A stretch of 64,000 nucleotides of DNA from Anadara kagoshimensis (lineage: Eukaryota; Mollusca; Bivalvia; Arcoida; Arcidae): contig CM037861.1 of the NCBI GenBank assembly GCA_021292105.1, forward strand, positions 57,085,245 to 57,149,244. Direction: 5' to 3'. The notes beneath the pieces are model-generated. The model was not told the DNA's origin. It did not search any database and saw nothing but the letters and a program-made list of their open reading frames with translations. The position numbers were made by a program, and so were the translations under genes. Each line of letters starts with the position of its first letter. Positions within the stretch are counted from its first letter, which is position 1. Positions 47,801 through 56,565 of the stretch are shown here, piece by piece.

Positions 47801-50800
47801 ATTTCTAGTTAAAAGTATAATTTTAGGGAAAATTTCAAAGAAAAAGAAAGGAAAATTGGAAACAGAGTGAAAACAAAAAAGCTCTCCATTTCATATTTGG
47901 GGAACTTTGAATCCTAAGTGTTTCATCCATCATGTCCAACATAAATTGACCTACAGCACATAAATTTTATTTGTGGTCTACGGAAATTTCATTTGAATCC
48001 ATAAATAGTTGTAGGCTCTAATGATCGGAAACCACATGGTCATACATACAAAAATTTCTAAGTTAAAAAAGGGGCATAACTCCTCCAAAAATAATCCGAA
48101 AAAGTTGTAATTCGAACTTGCACCAGATATTAAAATCGTAAATGTGTATACCAAATTTCATTTGAATCCATAAATAGTTGTAGGCTCTAATGATCGGAAA
48201 CCACATGGTCATACATACAAAAATTTCGAAGTTAAAAAAGGGGCATAACTCCTCCAAAAATAATCCGAAAAAGTTGTAATTCGAACTTGCACAAGGTATT
48301 ACCATGGTAAAGCTGTATACCAAATTTCATTTGAATCCATAAATGTTTGTGGTCTCTATTGAACGGAATACAAATTGTTAACAGATGCCCGCCCGGACGC
48401 CCGGACGCCCGCCCGGACGGACAGCACCGTAACATAATACGTCCCGTCATATGACGGGCGTATAAAAACTATATTTACTAGTACTTACGTTTGACACCCA
48501 AATGCAAATGAAATATGGGTAAACATTTAAATAATCCTTCTGTCCTCCATAAATTAACTTTATTAATCCAATCACCTTTAAATAAGTTAGGAGTTGCTAG
48601 AAACATAACCTGAAATTATAACAAATACTATCTTCAATGAAGTATACATTTGTACTATGTATTCTGAGACTCCCCCCCCCCCCCCCATGATTTTTGGGAA
48701 ATCAATGCTGACCTACAGATAAGTGCGTAGGACCACCTACATTAAAATAAATATGGAAGATCCTTATGTAAGAACGTTTATCAGTTTATTTGCTGAAGGT
48801 CAGGGGTTTTCTCTTAATATTCCAGTTTCCTCCACCACTTAAAATTGATCGTAGTATATACAGTAAATCCTCATTATAATAATGTCTGTGCCACTTCACT
48901 TATTGCCACAATATTTGAAGATTCATTTCTTTTATTGTTTTTAAAATCCTCCCTCAATTTATTGCAAAAACCCAAAATCTGATTTAACAAATGACGGTGA
49001 TGAATCAAGACTGAAAGAATCTTGACTGCAAAAACCCAAAATCTGATTTAACAAATGACGGTGATGAATCAAGACTGAAAGAATCTTGACTGCAAAAACC
49101 CAAAATCTGATTTAACAAATGACGGTGATGAATCAAGACTGAAAGAATCTTGACTGGGATGTAAAACATCATTACTCTACTATTTCTTTCAGACAAGAGA
49201 ATACTTACATATATTACAAATATTGTATAAAATAATATACACAGTGTACTGGCATGACTTAAGGTGGTTAAGTTCTTCAGTAAGCCCAGAGGTAACCCGA
49301 TACAAAAACAAAGTATTATGATCAAGGCTGTACGCAAATTGCTGGAATTCTACAATATAAAACAAGTAGTCTATTTATCAGTTAAATATTTGAAGCAATT
49401 AAAAAGCAATGCATTCATGTGTAAACATAAATAAACCATAAGTAATCAAGCCACATTCAATATAGACAGAGTCCTTGCTCCATTTTTCCAAAAAGCAGTA
49501 TTCTGATACAATAATTATTGTCTTTGGGCCAACTTTGGTCCTTCTGGTCATTCTTAGTTGAATGTTGAGTACAATCTGGTCTTATACCTTTTTAACTTTT
49601 TCTTTGTCATAATACTTGGCTGTTAAAGGTTTTTAACTTTTGATGGGCACTGGAAAAAATGCACAGTGACATGGATAATATGTCTGCAACTACTGATATC
49701 TGACCTGATGATGTCAACAAAACATACAGTAATCTTGACAGGAATATAAAACCACATTTATACTCTACCTGAAGTAGAGATCTCAGTGACTAAGTGGTCA
49801 CAGTGAGCCTTGATAGTGAATATTAATCCTATTCAGACAGTTACCGGTAGTTAGCTTCCTGAAGGTTAAACACATGTAATGATAATTTCAACCAACCTGA
49901 AGGCCGGTAACTTTAGAGATAATTCCTGGTCCTAAATCTCCAATAATTACAACCTGAGCAATAAGTGTACCAATCTGTAGACCAATCATACTGAAAATAA
50001 TTAAAATGTAAATTTATCACACAAATACCAGTATAAAGTACATACCTGTCTTAAGGTTTATGCTAAACTAACCAATTAGTGCCAAATGGGAAGCTCATCT
50101 CTGCACACCTTTAGCTATATATCTCAACAGCTTTTTGGCAACTGCTATCTATCTCTCAGCCACTATTTGGCCATTACCTCTGTCATTTTGTAGCTGAATT
50201 TCTACCCATTTTGTTAACTCAGTGTTAAACTTTCTACAGGTCTGTACTGTAGCAACACATCATTACATATCTAATGTCATATATAAAGATTTGTATACTG
50301 GATATATATACAAAAATGAACTATTTTTTATTGGCATGTATTATTTTAAGATATAGAGGCCAATTCAACCAAACAAATGGTGATCAAATTTGGTAATTGT
50401 AATTTATTCAAAAGTCCATTATTTAATGACATTAGGCTTGATCTATACATGCATGTAAACACCAATTAAAACATAACAAAGAACAACAGGTCAAATTACA
50501 TGTCTAAAATGTCTTTTTAATAGCTCAAATTAGATACTGAGGTGCTTAGCCTTCCGGAGCACCCGGCCTCACTTCCCTGGTTGAAGTTCACGTGTCTAAC
50601 CTAACTTGTCAGTTCCAAAGTTTTTACTTTGCATCTGGATTGTGATTCGTACATGGATTAGTATGTTTATTTTTTATTTTGATATAAATTAATGTATTTA
50701 ACAACCTTTAACAACCTTTATTTTTTCATCACTTTTTTGTCAACAGAAACTAAAACTTATATAACTTACCCAACTTCTACAGCAAATTTTCCTGGTGCAC

Positions 50801-52120
50801 CATGGGTATAGTAAGCTGTAAATAACATTAAATCAAGAATTAAGTCCAATTTGAAATTGTAAAGTTTAGAACAAAGTTTCAAGTAATGTAATGTCCTGGT
50901 ACAGAAAATATGTGCCAATAGAATCTGACTTCACGATTAGTTATTGCCAAAATCAATGTTTCTTGGACATTTGAATGGTATGTTGTCAAGTACTTTTGTT
51001 AATTTTTACGTTTGTACTATATAGATTTGACTAACATTATTCCAGAACAGTCAGTCAACCAATGAATATGAAAGAAAAAAGATCAAACATTGATCAATAG
51101 GCACAGCTCTAGCGACTTCAGTGAAATTTCACTCAAGTATATTTTTAGTTATCATAAAATGTATTTGGTGATATATGTAGCACAGTGTAGTGGGATTTAG
51201 GCTAAAGATGATATATCAATGTATTTGTTGTTGCAATTTCTACAAATAACAATTCTTACCCAAGAATCCATATGATCGTCGCCGAGATATGATACCAGCT
51301 TTCATTAACAACTGACATGAGGTCAAGGTCAACCAGGTACTAAAGAACAGCAAAACTACACCAAGCAAAACTCCACACTGTAAATAAATCAACATTACAC
51401 AACAATAAAGTCAACATTGCACAATAATAAAGCATTTATGCAACCAAGTAAAGGCATATACTATGTATAATGGGATTCACCGCTGTACCACGTGATACCT
51501 TCTAACGTGTCTGCGAAACGCTTGTTTCCAATGGACATGGAATCACACAATATGATGTTTTCCCGTAAAAATGATGTTATTCCGGGAATTTGTGACGCTG
51601 ACATTTTCAAAATGTTCCACATAAACGTTAAGAGGTATTGACCACGTGATACAGCGGCGAACCCCATTACATGTACATGTATCACACTATTTTCAGCTAA
51701 ATTAAAATAGAGCTTTTTTTTATTCTAAAAAATGTTTAACTCTCAAAAAAAGTACCTTTGAATTCATTTACTCTCAGATTAAATATTTCATAAATTAATA
51801 CATAAATTAATATTTCAGAATGAAATTACCGGTAGAACTAGAAGAGCCACAAAAATAAAGATATATATAGATGTGTAAATGTACCTCATGATGACCACTA
51901 ACATTTGTGAGGAACTAATTTTTCTCATTGTCTGCTTCAAATTTCTAGAATAATGACAATTTATTTAAAAACATCAAATAATCAAACTTTATATTAATGA
52001 TTTCACATAAATTAAATGTCCAATACTTACTTCTTTAAAACAAAATGGCATGGCAAGGACGGTAACACCAATGATGCTGTTGGACAGGTTCAACACGTGT
52101 GGCCAGGTAGTATCAGACAT
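33219..52120 (-). CDS. SLC38A10: SLC38A10, sodium-coupled neutral amino acid transporter-like
   Basis: Fourteen coding exons in transcript order: 52031-52120, 51260-51377, 50770-50815, 49897-49990, 49209-49349, 48489-48609, 47352-47454, 44852-45034, 43914-44034, 42926-43044, 42242-42482, 37194-37246, 36356-36643, 33219-34621. All junctions are GT-AG. With two single-base corrections the protein is about 1,040 residues (human about 1,119). SLC38A10 carries glutamine, glutamate and related amino acids. The start MSDTTWPHVLNLSNSIIGVT and the next segment V-L-A-M-P-F-C-F-K are typical. About 11 membrane helices run through exons 1-11. The long cytosolic tail has an acidic/basic linker, a coiled-coil exon (36356-36643) and a Gln-rich repeat. 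Frame breaks: a missing base at about 48511-48513 in exon 6, and another near 33420-33435 in exon 14. As the bases stand, exon 14 stops at 33398-33400. The start was chosen by homology and because it is the first ATG of the frame. Confidence 0.95.
34060..34600. repeat. 75-bp coding minisatellite in SLC38A10
   Basis: About seven in-frame units of 75 bp (25 codons). The period is a multiple of three and no unit shifts the frame. Units differ by a few substitutions (P/S/H/Q and V/A changes). Vertebrate SLC38A10 tails are also long and low in complexity, but I do not recall this repeat. Confidence 0.93.
34622..36355 (-). other. SLC38A10 intron 13
   Basis: AT-rich. The stretch 36036-36300 is a decayed relative of the end region of the 2 kb element at 57556-59573 (shared 'aatatcaca(a/t)cag', 'tttttctccaatca', 'ggagaag'). 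No exon was found in the rest. Confidence 0.65.
36036..36300 (+). mobile_element. Relic related to the 2 kb hairpin-ended element
   Basis: Collinear but diverged match to 59100-59340, including 'cgaaaaccaaattatctg'-like and 'tttttctccaatca' blocks. The hairpin end is missing. Confidence 0.65.
36644..37193 (-). other. SLC38A10 intron 12 with SINE and M1 fragments
   Basis: Holds a (TGAT)n run (about 36783-36823), a truncated S2-type SINE body (36822-36990: 'cgtctcagtcaagaatatttcactta') and an M1-like hairpin remnant (about 37097-37185). Confidence 0.65.
38035..38347 (-). mobile_element. S1 SINE, well-preserved copy
   Basis: On the minus strand: A box CCTTGGTTGCCAAGTGGTTT, B box GGTTTGAATCCC, a body with 'cctccactatcccagaactg' and 'gaattttgacttgggcat', and a simple-sequence tail of ggggagt/ggagg units at 38043-38120. 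This is the layout of a tRNA-derived SINE. Confidence 0.85.
38439..38615. mobile_element. MITE family M1, copy 4
   Basis: Ends TACAGTCAAACCTG and CAGGTTAAACTGTA form terminal inverted repeats. The interior carries 'ctataaaggccacctaaggg'. Orientation is opposite to copies 2 and 3. Confidence 0.85.
39477..39765 (-). mobile_element. S1 SINE copy, minus orientation
   Basis: Minus-strand head GGGCCTCAGTATCCAAGTG, then 'taggtttgaatac' (B box), then a body with 'cctccaccctcccagtattg' and 'gaatcttgactacggtg'. More diverged than 38035-38347. Confidence 0.8.
41050..41297. mobile_element. Palindromic MITE, family M3, copy 2
   Basis: Ends 'ggtttcacaatcatttcttaactaagattttc' and its complement ('aaaatcttagttaaaaaatggtttcgaagc') are inverted repeats of more than 20 bp. 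The interior holds 'aaggtgtcattttt', shared with copies 1 and 3. Confidence 0.75.
42595..42715 (+). mobile_element. S1 SINE body fragment
   Basis: Matches 'ttctccaccattccagaact', 'tatataagtgaaagaaactt' and 'gactggggcatta' in S1 bodies. It lies in SLC38A10 intron 10. Confidence 0.65.
43483..43905. mobile_element. hAT-type MITE whose target duplication carries the exon 9 donor
   Basis: 423 bp with terminal inverted repeats starting TAGTGGTGCACAGTATTATC and, from the other end, TAGGGACGGGTATTATC (both fit the hAT T-A-N-N-G end). It is flanked by identical 8-bp direct repeats ACACTTAC at 43475-43482 and 43906-43913. On the gene strand the inner copy reads GTAAGTGT and is the splice donor of SLC38A10 exon 9. 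No transposase is encoded. Confidence 0.9.
44380..44770. other. Intron 8 segment, probable decayed MITE
   Basis: Starts with 'tactgtaaatgtatttattttcgcaaa' and ends in repeated 'caaaaggc(a/g)ctaaaa' modules. It looks like a transposon remnant, but I could not match its two ends. A (TTA)n run follows at about 44806-44850. Confidence 0.4.
44806..44850. repeat. (ATT)n microsatellite at the exon 8 donor
   Basis: The trinucleotide tract begins within the donor itself: on the gene strand exon 8 is followed by GTAATAATAATAAT. The intron start is thus part of the microsatellite. Confidence 0.93.
45035..46745 (-). repeat. 98-bp tandem array of intron acceptor plus start of exon 8
   Basis: Eight extra copies of a 98-bp unit sit upstream of the true exon 8 on the gene strand (landmark 'aaaaaatcc' at 45121, 45219, 45317, 45415, 45513, 45611, 46620 and 46718). 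Each unit holds the branch-side intron, a 3' splice site (mostly TTTCAG) and about 60 bases of exon 8 (V-G-F-F-G-Y-V-A-F-C-D-I-D-V-S-G). Only the copy at 44852-45034 is complete and has a donor. The array is split by a 910-bp transposon. Confidence 0.95.
45650..46559. mobile_element. Pogo/Tigger-like nonautonomous transposon in the exon-fragment array
   Basis: 910 bp with ends CAGCTGACTCTCGTTATCTC and, from the right, CAGTTGAATCTCGTTATCTC, followed by further inverted 'gttcgagata' modules. TA at 45648-45649 and 46560-46561 is the target duplication. Removing the element rejoins a normal array unit. CAG ends with TA targets fit pogo/Tigger-type elements; no transposase is present. Confidence 0.92.
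46746..47351 (-). other. Rest of SLC38A10 intron 7
   Basis: AT-rich, with no repeat identified and no exon. Confidence 0.65.
47975..48470. mobile_element. Hairpin-ended repeat element with 169-bp internal units
   Basis: About 2.5 units of 169 bp ('aaaaggggcataactcctcc', 'aatccgaaaaagttgtaattcg', 'tttcatttgaatcc') are followed by a GC-rich 'gcccggacgcccggac' stretch and a perfect palindrome CCCGTCATATGACGGG (48443-48458). The form (internal repeats, terminal hairpin, no inverted termini) resembles nonautonomous Helitrons, but I see no decisive ends. It lies in SLC38A10 intron 6. Confidence 0.75.
48489..48609 (-). CDS. SLC38A10: SLC38A10 exon 6, with a one-base deletion
   Basis: The upstream frame runs well to L-F-K-C-L-P-I-F. 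From there the frame that matches exon 7 and the family (S-F-A-F-G-C-Q-T-Q) is reached only if one T is added to the TTT at 48511-48513. Read as given, exon 7 would stop after about 17 codons (AAG CCA TGA). Exon length 121 also misfits the phases; 122 fits. Confidence 0.9.
48964..49155. repeat. 64-bp tandem repeat, three units
   Basis: Three near-perfect units of 64 bp ('gcaaaaacccaaaatctgat', 'aatgacggtgatgaatcaag') lie directly downstream of exon 5 in SLC38A10 intron 5. It begins inside an S1 SINE body fragment (48776-48850), whose tail ('gaatcttgactgggatgt') reappears after the last unit. Confidence 0.92.
50043..50246. mobile_element. Short copy of the 17 kb MITE family
   Basis: Shares the ends (TACCTGTCTTAAG.. 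and ..TTTCTACAGGTCTGTA) and the 'aattagtgcc(a/g)aa(a)tggg' shoulder with 17001-17569, but has only one diverged core unit. Confidence 0.75.
50533..50690 (+). mobile_element. Dispersed repeat family R1, copy 5
   Basis: Contains the hairpin block, 'ccggcctcacttccctggtt', 'aacctaacttgtcag' and 'ctggattgtgattcgtacat', the longest clean version of the family here. Confidence 0.8.
51468..51669. mobile_element. MITE with about 45-bp terminal inverted repeats
   Basis: The left end 'taatgggattcaccgctgta' and the complement of the right end 'taatggggttcgccgctgta' align for about 45 bp. TA flanks each end. It lies in SLC38A10 intron 1. Confidence 0.85.
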
Positions 52121-52307
52121 GGTTATGGTTAAATATGGATTTCAATCAACTCTGTTTGAGCAATAACAACAATCCGAAGATATATAAATGTATCTAACCT
52201 ATATTATCAAAATAATCTCTTCTAAGTCAAATGTTTTAAATTCAAACACCGATATAAAGTTCACACACACTCATATATACATAAATAGAAATAAATTTAA
52301 AGATCCA
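52121..52307 (-). promoter_or_regulatory. Short gap between NDUFAF8 and SLC38A10
   Basis: 187 bp between the NDUFAF8 stop and the SLC38A10 start, same strand. I see no canonical AATAAA on the minus strand; AATATA-type variants occur. A possible acceptor (TTGCTCAAACAG) precedes the SLC38A10 start, so an upstream noncoding exon is possible. It must hold NDUFAF8 3' processing and perhaps the SLC38A10 promoter. Confidence 0.45.
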
Positions 52308-52483
52308 CTATTTCTTCTTAGCTGCTTTCTGAAAACATTCTTTTAAAACTAAGAACTCTTGATACAGTCATCTTTTTTGATATTGTCTTTAACAGCTACA
52401 CATTTCCCGTAATTTGTGGCTTCTGCCGTACATTGAAGGAAATGTTTAGGGAATTGTCCTAATCTTCTCTTAGCCGATTCCAT
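52308..52483 (-). CDS. NDUFAF8: NDUFAF8 (complex I assembly factor 8), broken by one missing base
   Basis: A 58-residue frame starts M-E-S-A-K-R-R-L-G-Q-F-P and has the twin CX9C pattern of small mitochondrial intermembrane proteins: C-(9)-C over TAEATNYGK and C-(9)-C over the I-K-E-F-L-V-L-K-E stretch. It ends A-A-K-K-K. NDUFAF8 pairs with NDUFAF5 in complex I assembly. The order (R-L-x-x-F-P, C-x-A-E-A-x-x-Y-G-x-C, C-x-x-x-F, A-A-K-K) matches the human protein as I remember it. As given, the frame stops early at 52351-52353, because one base is missing in 'AAGAG' near 52358; adding a G or A restores the second CX9C. A splice acceptor at 52495-52497 precedes it, so the true start may lie in an upstream exon; human has about 16 more residues. 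It lies on the same strand as SLC38A10, with 187 bp between stop and start. Confidence 0.85.
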
Positions 52484-52497
52484 TGCCCATTGATCTG

Positions 52498-53298
52498 TCA
52501 ATATAAATATAATTATTACATAGTTGAAATCTTTGATATTTACAATGTACTAGTAGGTAATGCAGTTACAAAGTATTGAGATCTCCATAGATTTGTTTTA
52601 CTGTTGAAAGTCCTTACTAATTGATTTGAGTTGAGTAATGGTGTTTAACGTCCCAGTTAAGAATATTTCACTTATATAGAGATGTTGCTAGCTATAGGCG
52701 ACAAACAGAAATTTTGCCTGTGTGTTGCACTGATGGCATTATACAGCATGGTATGGTATGACCCAGTTGGGGTTCAAACCCACGACCTCTCACTTATGAA
52801 GCGAGCACTCTACCAACTGAGTTACCTTACTAGAGTTGTTATCACAGAGTAATGAGAATAAATAATATGTCAGTTTTAATTCCATTAAATACCATCATCA
52901 ACAAACACACATTTTCAGTATTCCCCATACTACAATGCTTTAAAACTTTGTAAAAGTGATGTCAGGACATTTTTTATCTTCAAAGTAAATACTAATCATA
53001 AGATATTACTTTTTTGGTAAAGTTCCTACTCATAAGTGAGAATCAAGGTTCAATGACTGGACCATAAATGATGTTTTAAAATCGTAAGTGTTTTTATTTT
53101 TTCAATTCGGATCTATATAAGTCACTAGATAAGGATTTAAAAACAGATATAGCATATAAAAGAAAACATAATGCCATATTGCCAACATCGCTTGAAGTAT
53201 AAGTGAAAGTTCAAACAACAAATACAGACTCTTGTAAAAAACACTCATTACAATGAAAGAGCTTGCAGATGAAATCACACTCATACTCCCCATTTTAC
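52498..53298. other. Region upstream of NDUFAF8, with one SINE
   Basis: Holds the S2 SINE at 52628-52828. I could not place the first NDUFAF8 exon. The open frame at 53102-53293 (minus) is hydrophobic but has no recognised family. Confidence 0.5.
52628..52828 (-). mobile_element. tRNA-derived SINE (family S2)
   Basis: On the minus strand it starts GGTAACTCAGTTGGTAGAGT (A box) with GGTTTGAACCCC (B box) about 30 bases on, as in a tRNA, then a body that ends 'attcttaactgggacgttaa'. A truncated relative is at 36822-36990. Confidence 0.88.
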
Positions 53299-54000
53299 CT
53301 CATGTGCTCTAACTTCGTGGTAGCTTCAAGTTCGTGGCATTTTGTTTATACCGGATATCAATCATAGGAAGCACATCACTGCACATGTTTAAAGTCAAAA
53401 AGGCGCCATAAGTGTTCAACTTTCCATTTTTGTTAGAAAAATTTTAAAATATGTTTGAAAATTACGAAAATGTGTAAAATATCGAAAATTTTAATTTTTA
53501 GACAGATTTTACTATTCCCAAATTATTCTTAAACTATCTCATTATTTTTTCGTCACATGTAAAATAAATCAAGATGTAAACTATGTTGTCTGCAAATGGA
53601 GTATCTGACTTATTTATCCGATTCTGGTTTGAAACATTTAGTACCAGGTAAATATAGGTTTTAATGAAATCAAAAACGTGACACTTATGCCATTTTCAGT
53701 AAAATATATGCATTTTTCACTATATAATATGATGTAAAAACGGGTGTAAAAACGAGGTCAATTGCTCATGTCATACCGGAAGTGTATGATGGTTTTTTCT
53801 TAATACAGTTGTTATTTCTTAACAAATTCTGTTGTTAATCTAAACTAGACTACTTAAAATATTGCTTTTAGATAAAATCAGATTTTTAGAAATTGATCAT
53901 GTGAAATCACGTGATCCGGGAGACCTCCCACGAACTTTCCACACATTCTTCAAAATAGCATCTAAAATCGAGGATATTGTTTACAAAAAATGTTTACTGG

Positions 54001-54062
54001 TATATCAGGTCTGGGATCTGCCTGAAACGGGGGATAAATTGAAATTGCCCGATCGGGGGATA
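54001..54062 (+). repeat. Inverted repeat arm, left (outer inner-pair)
   Basis: Matches 61101-61150 in inverse orientation over 'caggtctgggatctgcc(t/c)ga' and 'cgatcggggga', with an 11-bp difference between the two blocks. Confidence 0.88.
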
Positions 54063-55252
54063 AAGCGTCTAAGCGTTTTTATGACTATAACATCGTGCAT
54101 GCGTATTTCATTTGTTTGCCTAGAAACGGGCTTAAAATCAAGTAAAATTGATGACCTTTTATAAAAAACGGCCGCAGGGATTCATTTCTAAGTAGGGGGA
54201 CTTAAAATTTTGAACAGTTACAGTAAACATATATTTCTAAAGATCTGTCGTGCGGAAAATAAATCTGTTGTGCGGAAAAAAAGTTATAAGATCTTAAAAA
54301 TGCACTTTCGGTTATAAATGTTCCAGTTAAAAATACATCGTAGTTACGGGTATAGAAATGCTAAAAGGACCGTTTCTTACCTAGTTCAGATGTGTGATAA
54401 CCAACTCTTTGAAGATATTTTTTTCATTTCCTGTCTGAAATTCGTCCCCCCTCATTAAATACCCAAATGTTTTTAAAGAATTTTGACCAATCTACACATT
54501 CTTTCATGAAATAACTTAATTGTAATTGTTCAGGATAAAATGTCCAGGTTGTGTTACAAGTATTCTGTTGTAAAGTCAGGTGAAAAGCTTGTAAATATGT
54601 AGCTAATAATAGTATATGTTTCAATTCTCAATCCAAAGCCCCAATTTACTTACTAAGCTTTTAGTGGCAATTTGATTTTTCAGTTTTTACCCGTGTATAT
54701 GCCTAGCTATATCGGAATGTCGGGAGTGTAGGGTAAATCTATATCCTGCTTTTAGTTCCAACATTATTATTCTAAACTGAAGAAGATTTGTCATTTAGCC
54801 TCTTGTTCTTAATTTCAAACAAAATAAGTATATTTACTAATAATTAAATAATAATAATAATAAACAAAAGCGGTATTAACTATTGCGATTGATTATATCA
54901 TCAAATTGGCTTTGTAGACTAGTGACTTGCTTAAAATTCCGAATTCAGTTTATACTAAATACAAAAATTCTTCAATTATTTAGCATTTACACCAAAAAAT
55001 AAAAGATAGAAAACTGACAAAATGAATGTCGTCCTCTGATCGAAAAACGAGATAAAATAGTGTATTAATTTTTTTATTTGAGTAAATTTATAGATTTGAA
55101 TTAGCAATCAATTTGTGTTTAATTAAAAATCTTCATTCAATTGTTCTTCTTTTAATGAATCTTTCATGTCATAATTGGAAAACACTGCCGATATGTCTGT
55201 CATTATTACCTGTTGCCTGTAGGATTTACAAAGCTTTATTGACAACCACGAG

Positions 55253-55320
55253 TATAGGTCGCGCACGATAACTTGGCACATCCGGGCTTATTCATTTTGT
55301 AAATAAACATTGTAACTCGG
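55253..55320 (+). repeat. Inverted repeat arm, left (inner pair)
   Basis: Matches 60927-60994 in inverse orientation: 'tataggtcgcgcacgataac', 'ttggcacatccggg', 'tttgtaaataaacattg'. About 90 percent identical by eye. Confidence 0.9.
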
Positions 55321-55591
55321 ACTCATGAAACACGCACATTGAACAACTCGCCAATGTCCATGCTGCACCTTCATACATATTTTTGTTGAAATATAAATAT
55401 TTATCATATTCCACTTATCTTGGACATTTTCATTTATGTTCTTTATTTGAAACTTTTTAAATATTCACATGAAATTATTTCATTTCTGCATAATTTTTGT
55501 GAAGTTCCACATAACTGTGGAACGAATTATCTGAAGATATAACAAGGTATTTGTCCTTAACACCTTTAATTTGATAGGATAGGTTACTGTC

Positions 55592-55680
55592 GTCCTTGGC
55601 TCAGTGGTATGTAACATATCTTACAGTTAGTGGACAGCTATATAATTTTGTCACAAGTGAGTTCGAACAATACCGGGTCC
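55592..55680 (+). other. tRNA-like sequence, probably a SINE head
   Basis: An A-box-like TTGGCTCAGTGGTATG and a B-box-like GAGTTCGAAC lie 50 bases apart, followed by 'ataccgggtcc'. The acceptor stem does not pair by eye, so this is not called a tRNA gene. Confidence 0.4.
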
Positions 55681-56128
55681 ATACATATATATTTTTTAAT
55701 TTTATCTAATTTTGTTTTTAATTTTTATTATAAAAACTTTTCAATTAAAAAGTAAAAGAAATAAATGAATCTATACTAATTATTTAAATGTGCTATCAGG
55801 CTAATAATTAATAATTTCTATCTTGTAAATGTATGAACAACCTAAATTTTAAAATTCTTGTGGAAATTATTTCTACCAGAACTACATAACATTTAAAATT
55901 AGCACAGGGCAAAATTTTAACGTCTCGTTTCATACAGAAATCAAAATATTAGCACTATTTGGGACTAATCACTATTATTAATCCGTACCTCACCGCCGCG
56001 TCATACGAAAAAATCAAACTGTAAACCTATATTAATTTGGAAAAGGATGCCAACATCAATAAATTTTATACTGTGTTTATTCATTTATTTATTGTTTTTT
56101 TAATTTATTTATATTATTTATTCATATC

Positions 56129-56565
56129 CAGAGATGCCAACCCTGTCTTAGTGTCATCAGTAATACCAGCTCATGTTTTCAGTAATTTTGGGTACCTTGT
56201 CAGTAATAATGACGTACCAGGATCATCATCAGCAAAAGTTGACGCCATTTTTACTGTTATCAATGACAACTGTTCGGAACTATTTTAAATATGAGACTAT
56301 AACAATGAAGAAGGCAGAGATTTGGTACTCGGAAATCAAAATTACGTCATTTATAACTGGTTTCCCGATGCCAGTTGACTGCCTGTTTTGTATTGCTCAA
56401 TAAAAGGAAACGCTGACTTCTTTCTAAAAACCATGTTGATAACGAAAACAACCCTGGCCGGAATTTTTGTTTTTGCCGTAATTGCTGATACCTCTACCGT
56501 AATACCGTAATTTAAGTAATAAAATCGTAATAATTACGGAGAATCCGTAATAGTTGGCATCTCTG
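56129..56565. mobile_element. MITE with 6-bp target duplication
   Basis: 437 bp with perfect 13-bp terminal inverted repeats CAGAGATGCCAAC and direct flanks CATATC (56123-56128 and 56566-56571). The interior has several cgtaat modules. No open frame of its own; the family is not assigned. It is nested in the 8 kb transposon. Confidence 0.9.

Noticed and set aside
33219..52120. SLC38A10 as a pseudogene
   Set aside because: All 14 exons, the splice sites and phases are intact apart from two homopolymer indels, and the frame downstream of each break is conserved. That is not the pattern of long decay.
52628..52828. A functional tRNA gene on the minus strand
   Set aside because: A and B boxes are good, but a SINE body follows and the acceptor stem does not close by eye.
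53862..54164. A 100-codon plus-strand frame as a gene
   Set aside because: It overlaps the left inverted repeat of the transposon, and a complementary frame exists at the right arm (60882-61184). Both are by-products of the repeat.
55592..55680. tRNA gene at 55.6 kb
   Set aside because: The boxes are far apart and the ends do not pair; a tRNA-derived remnant is more likely.
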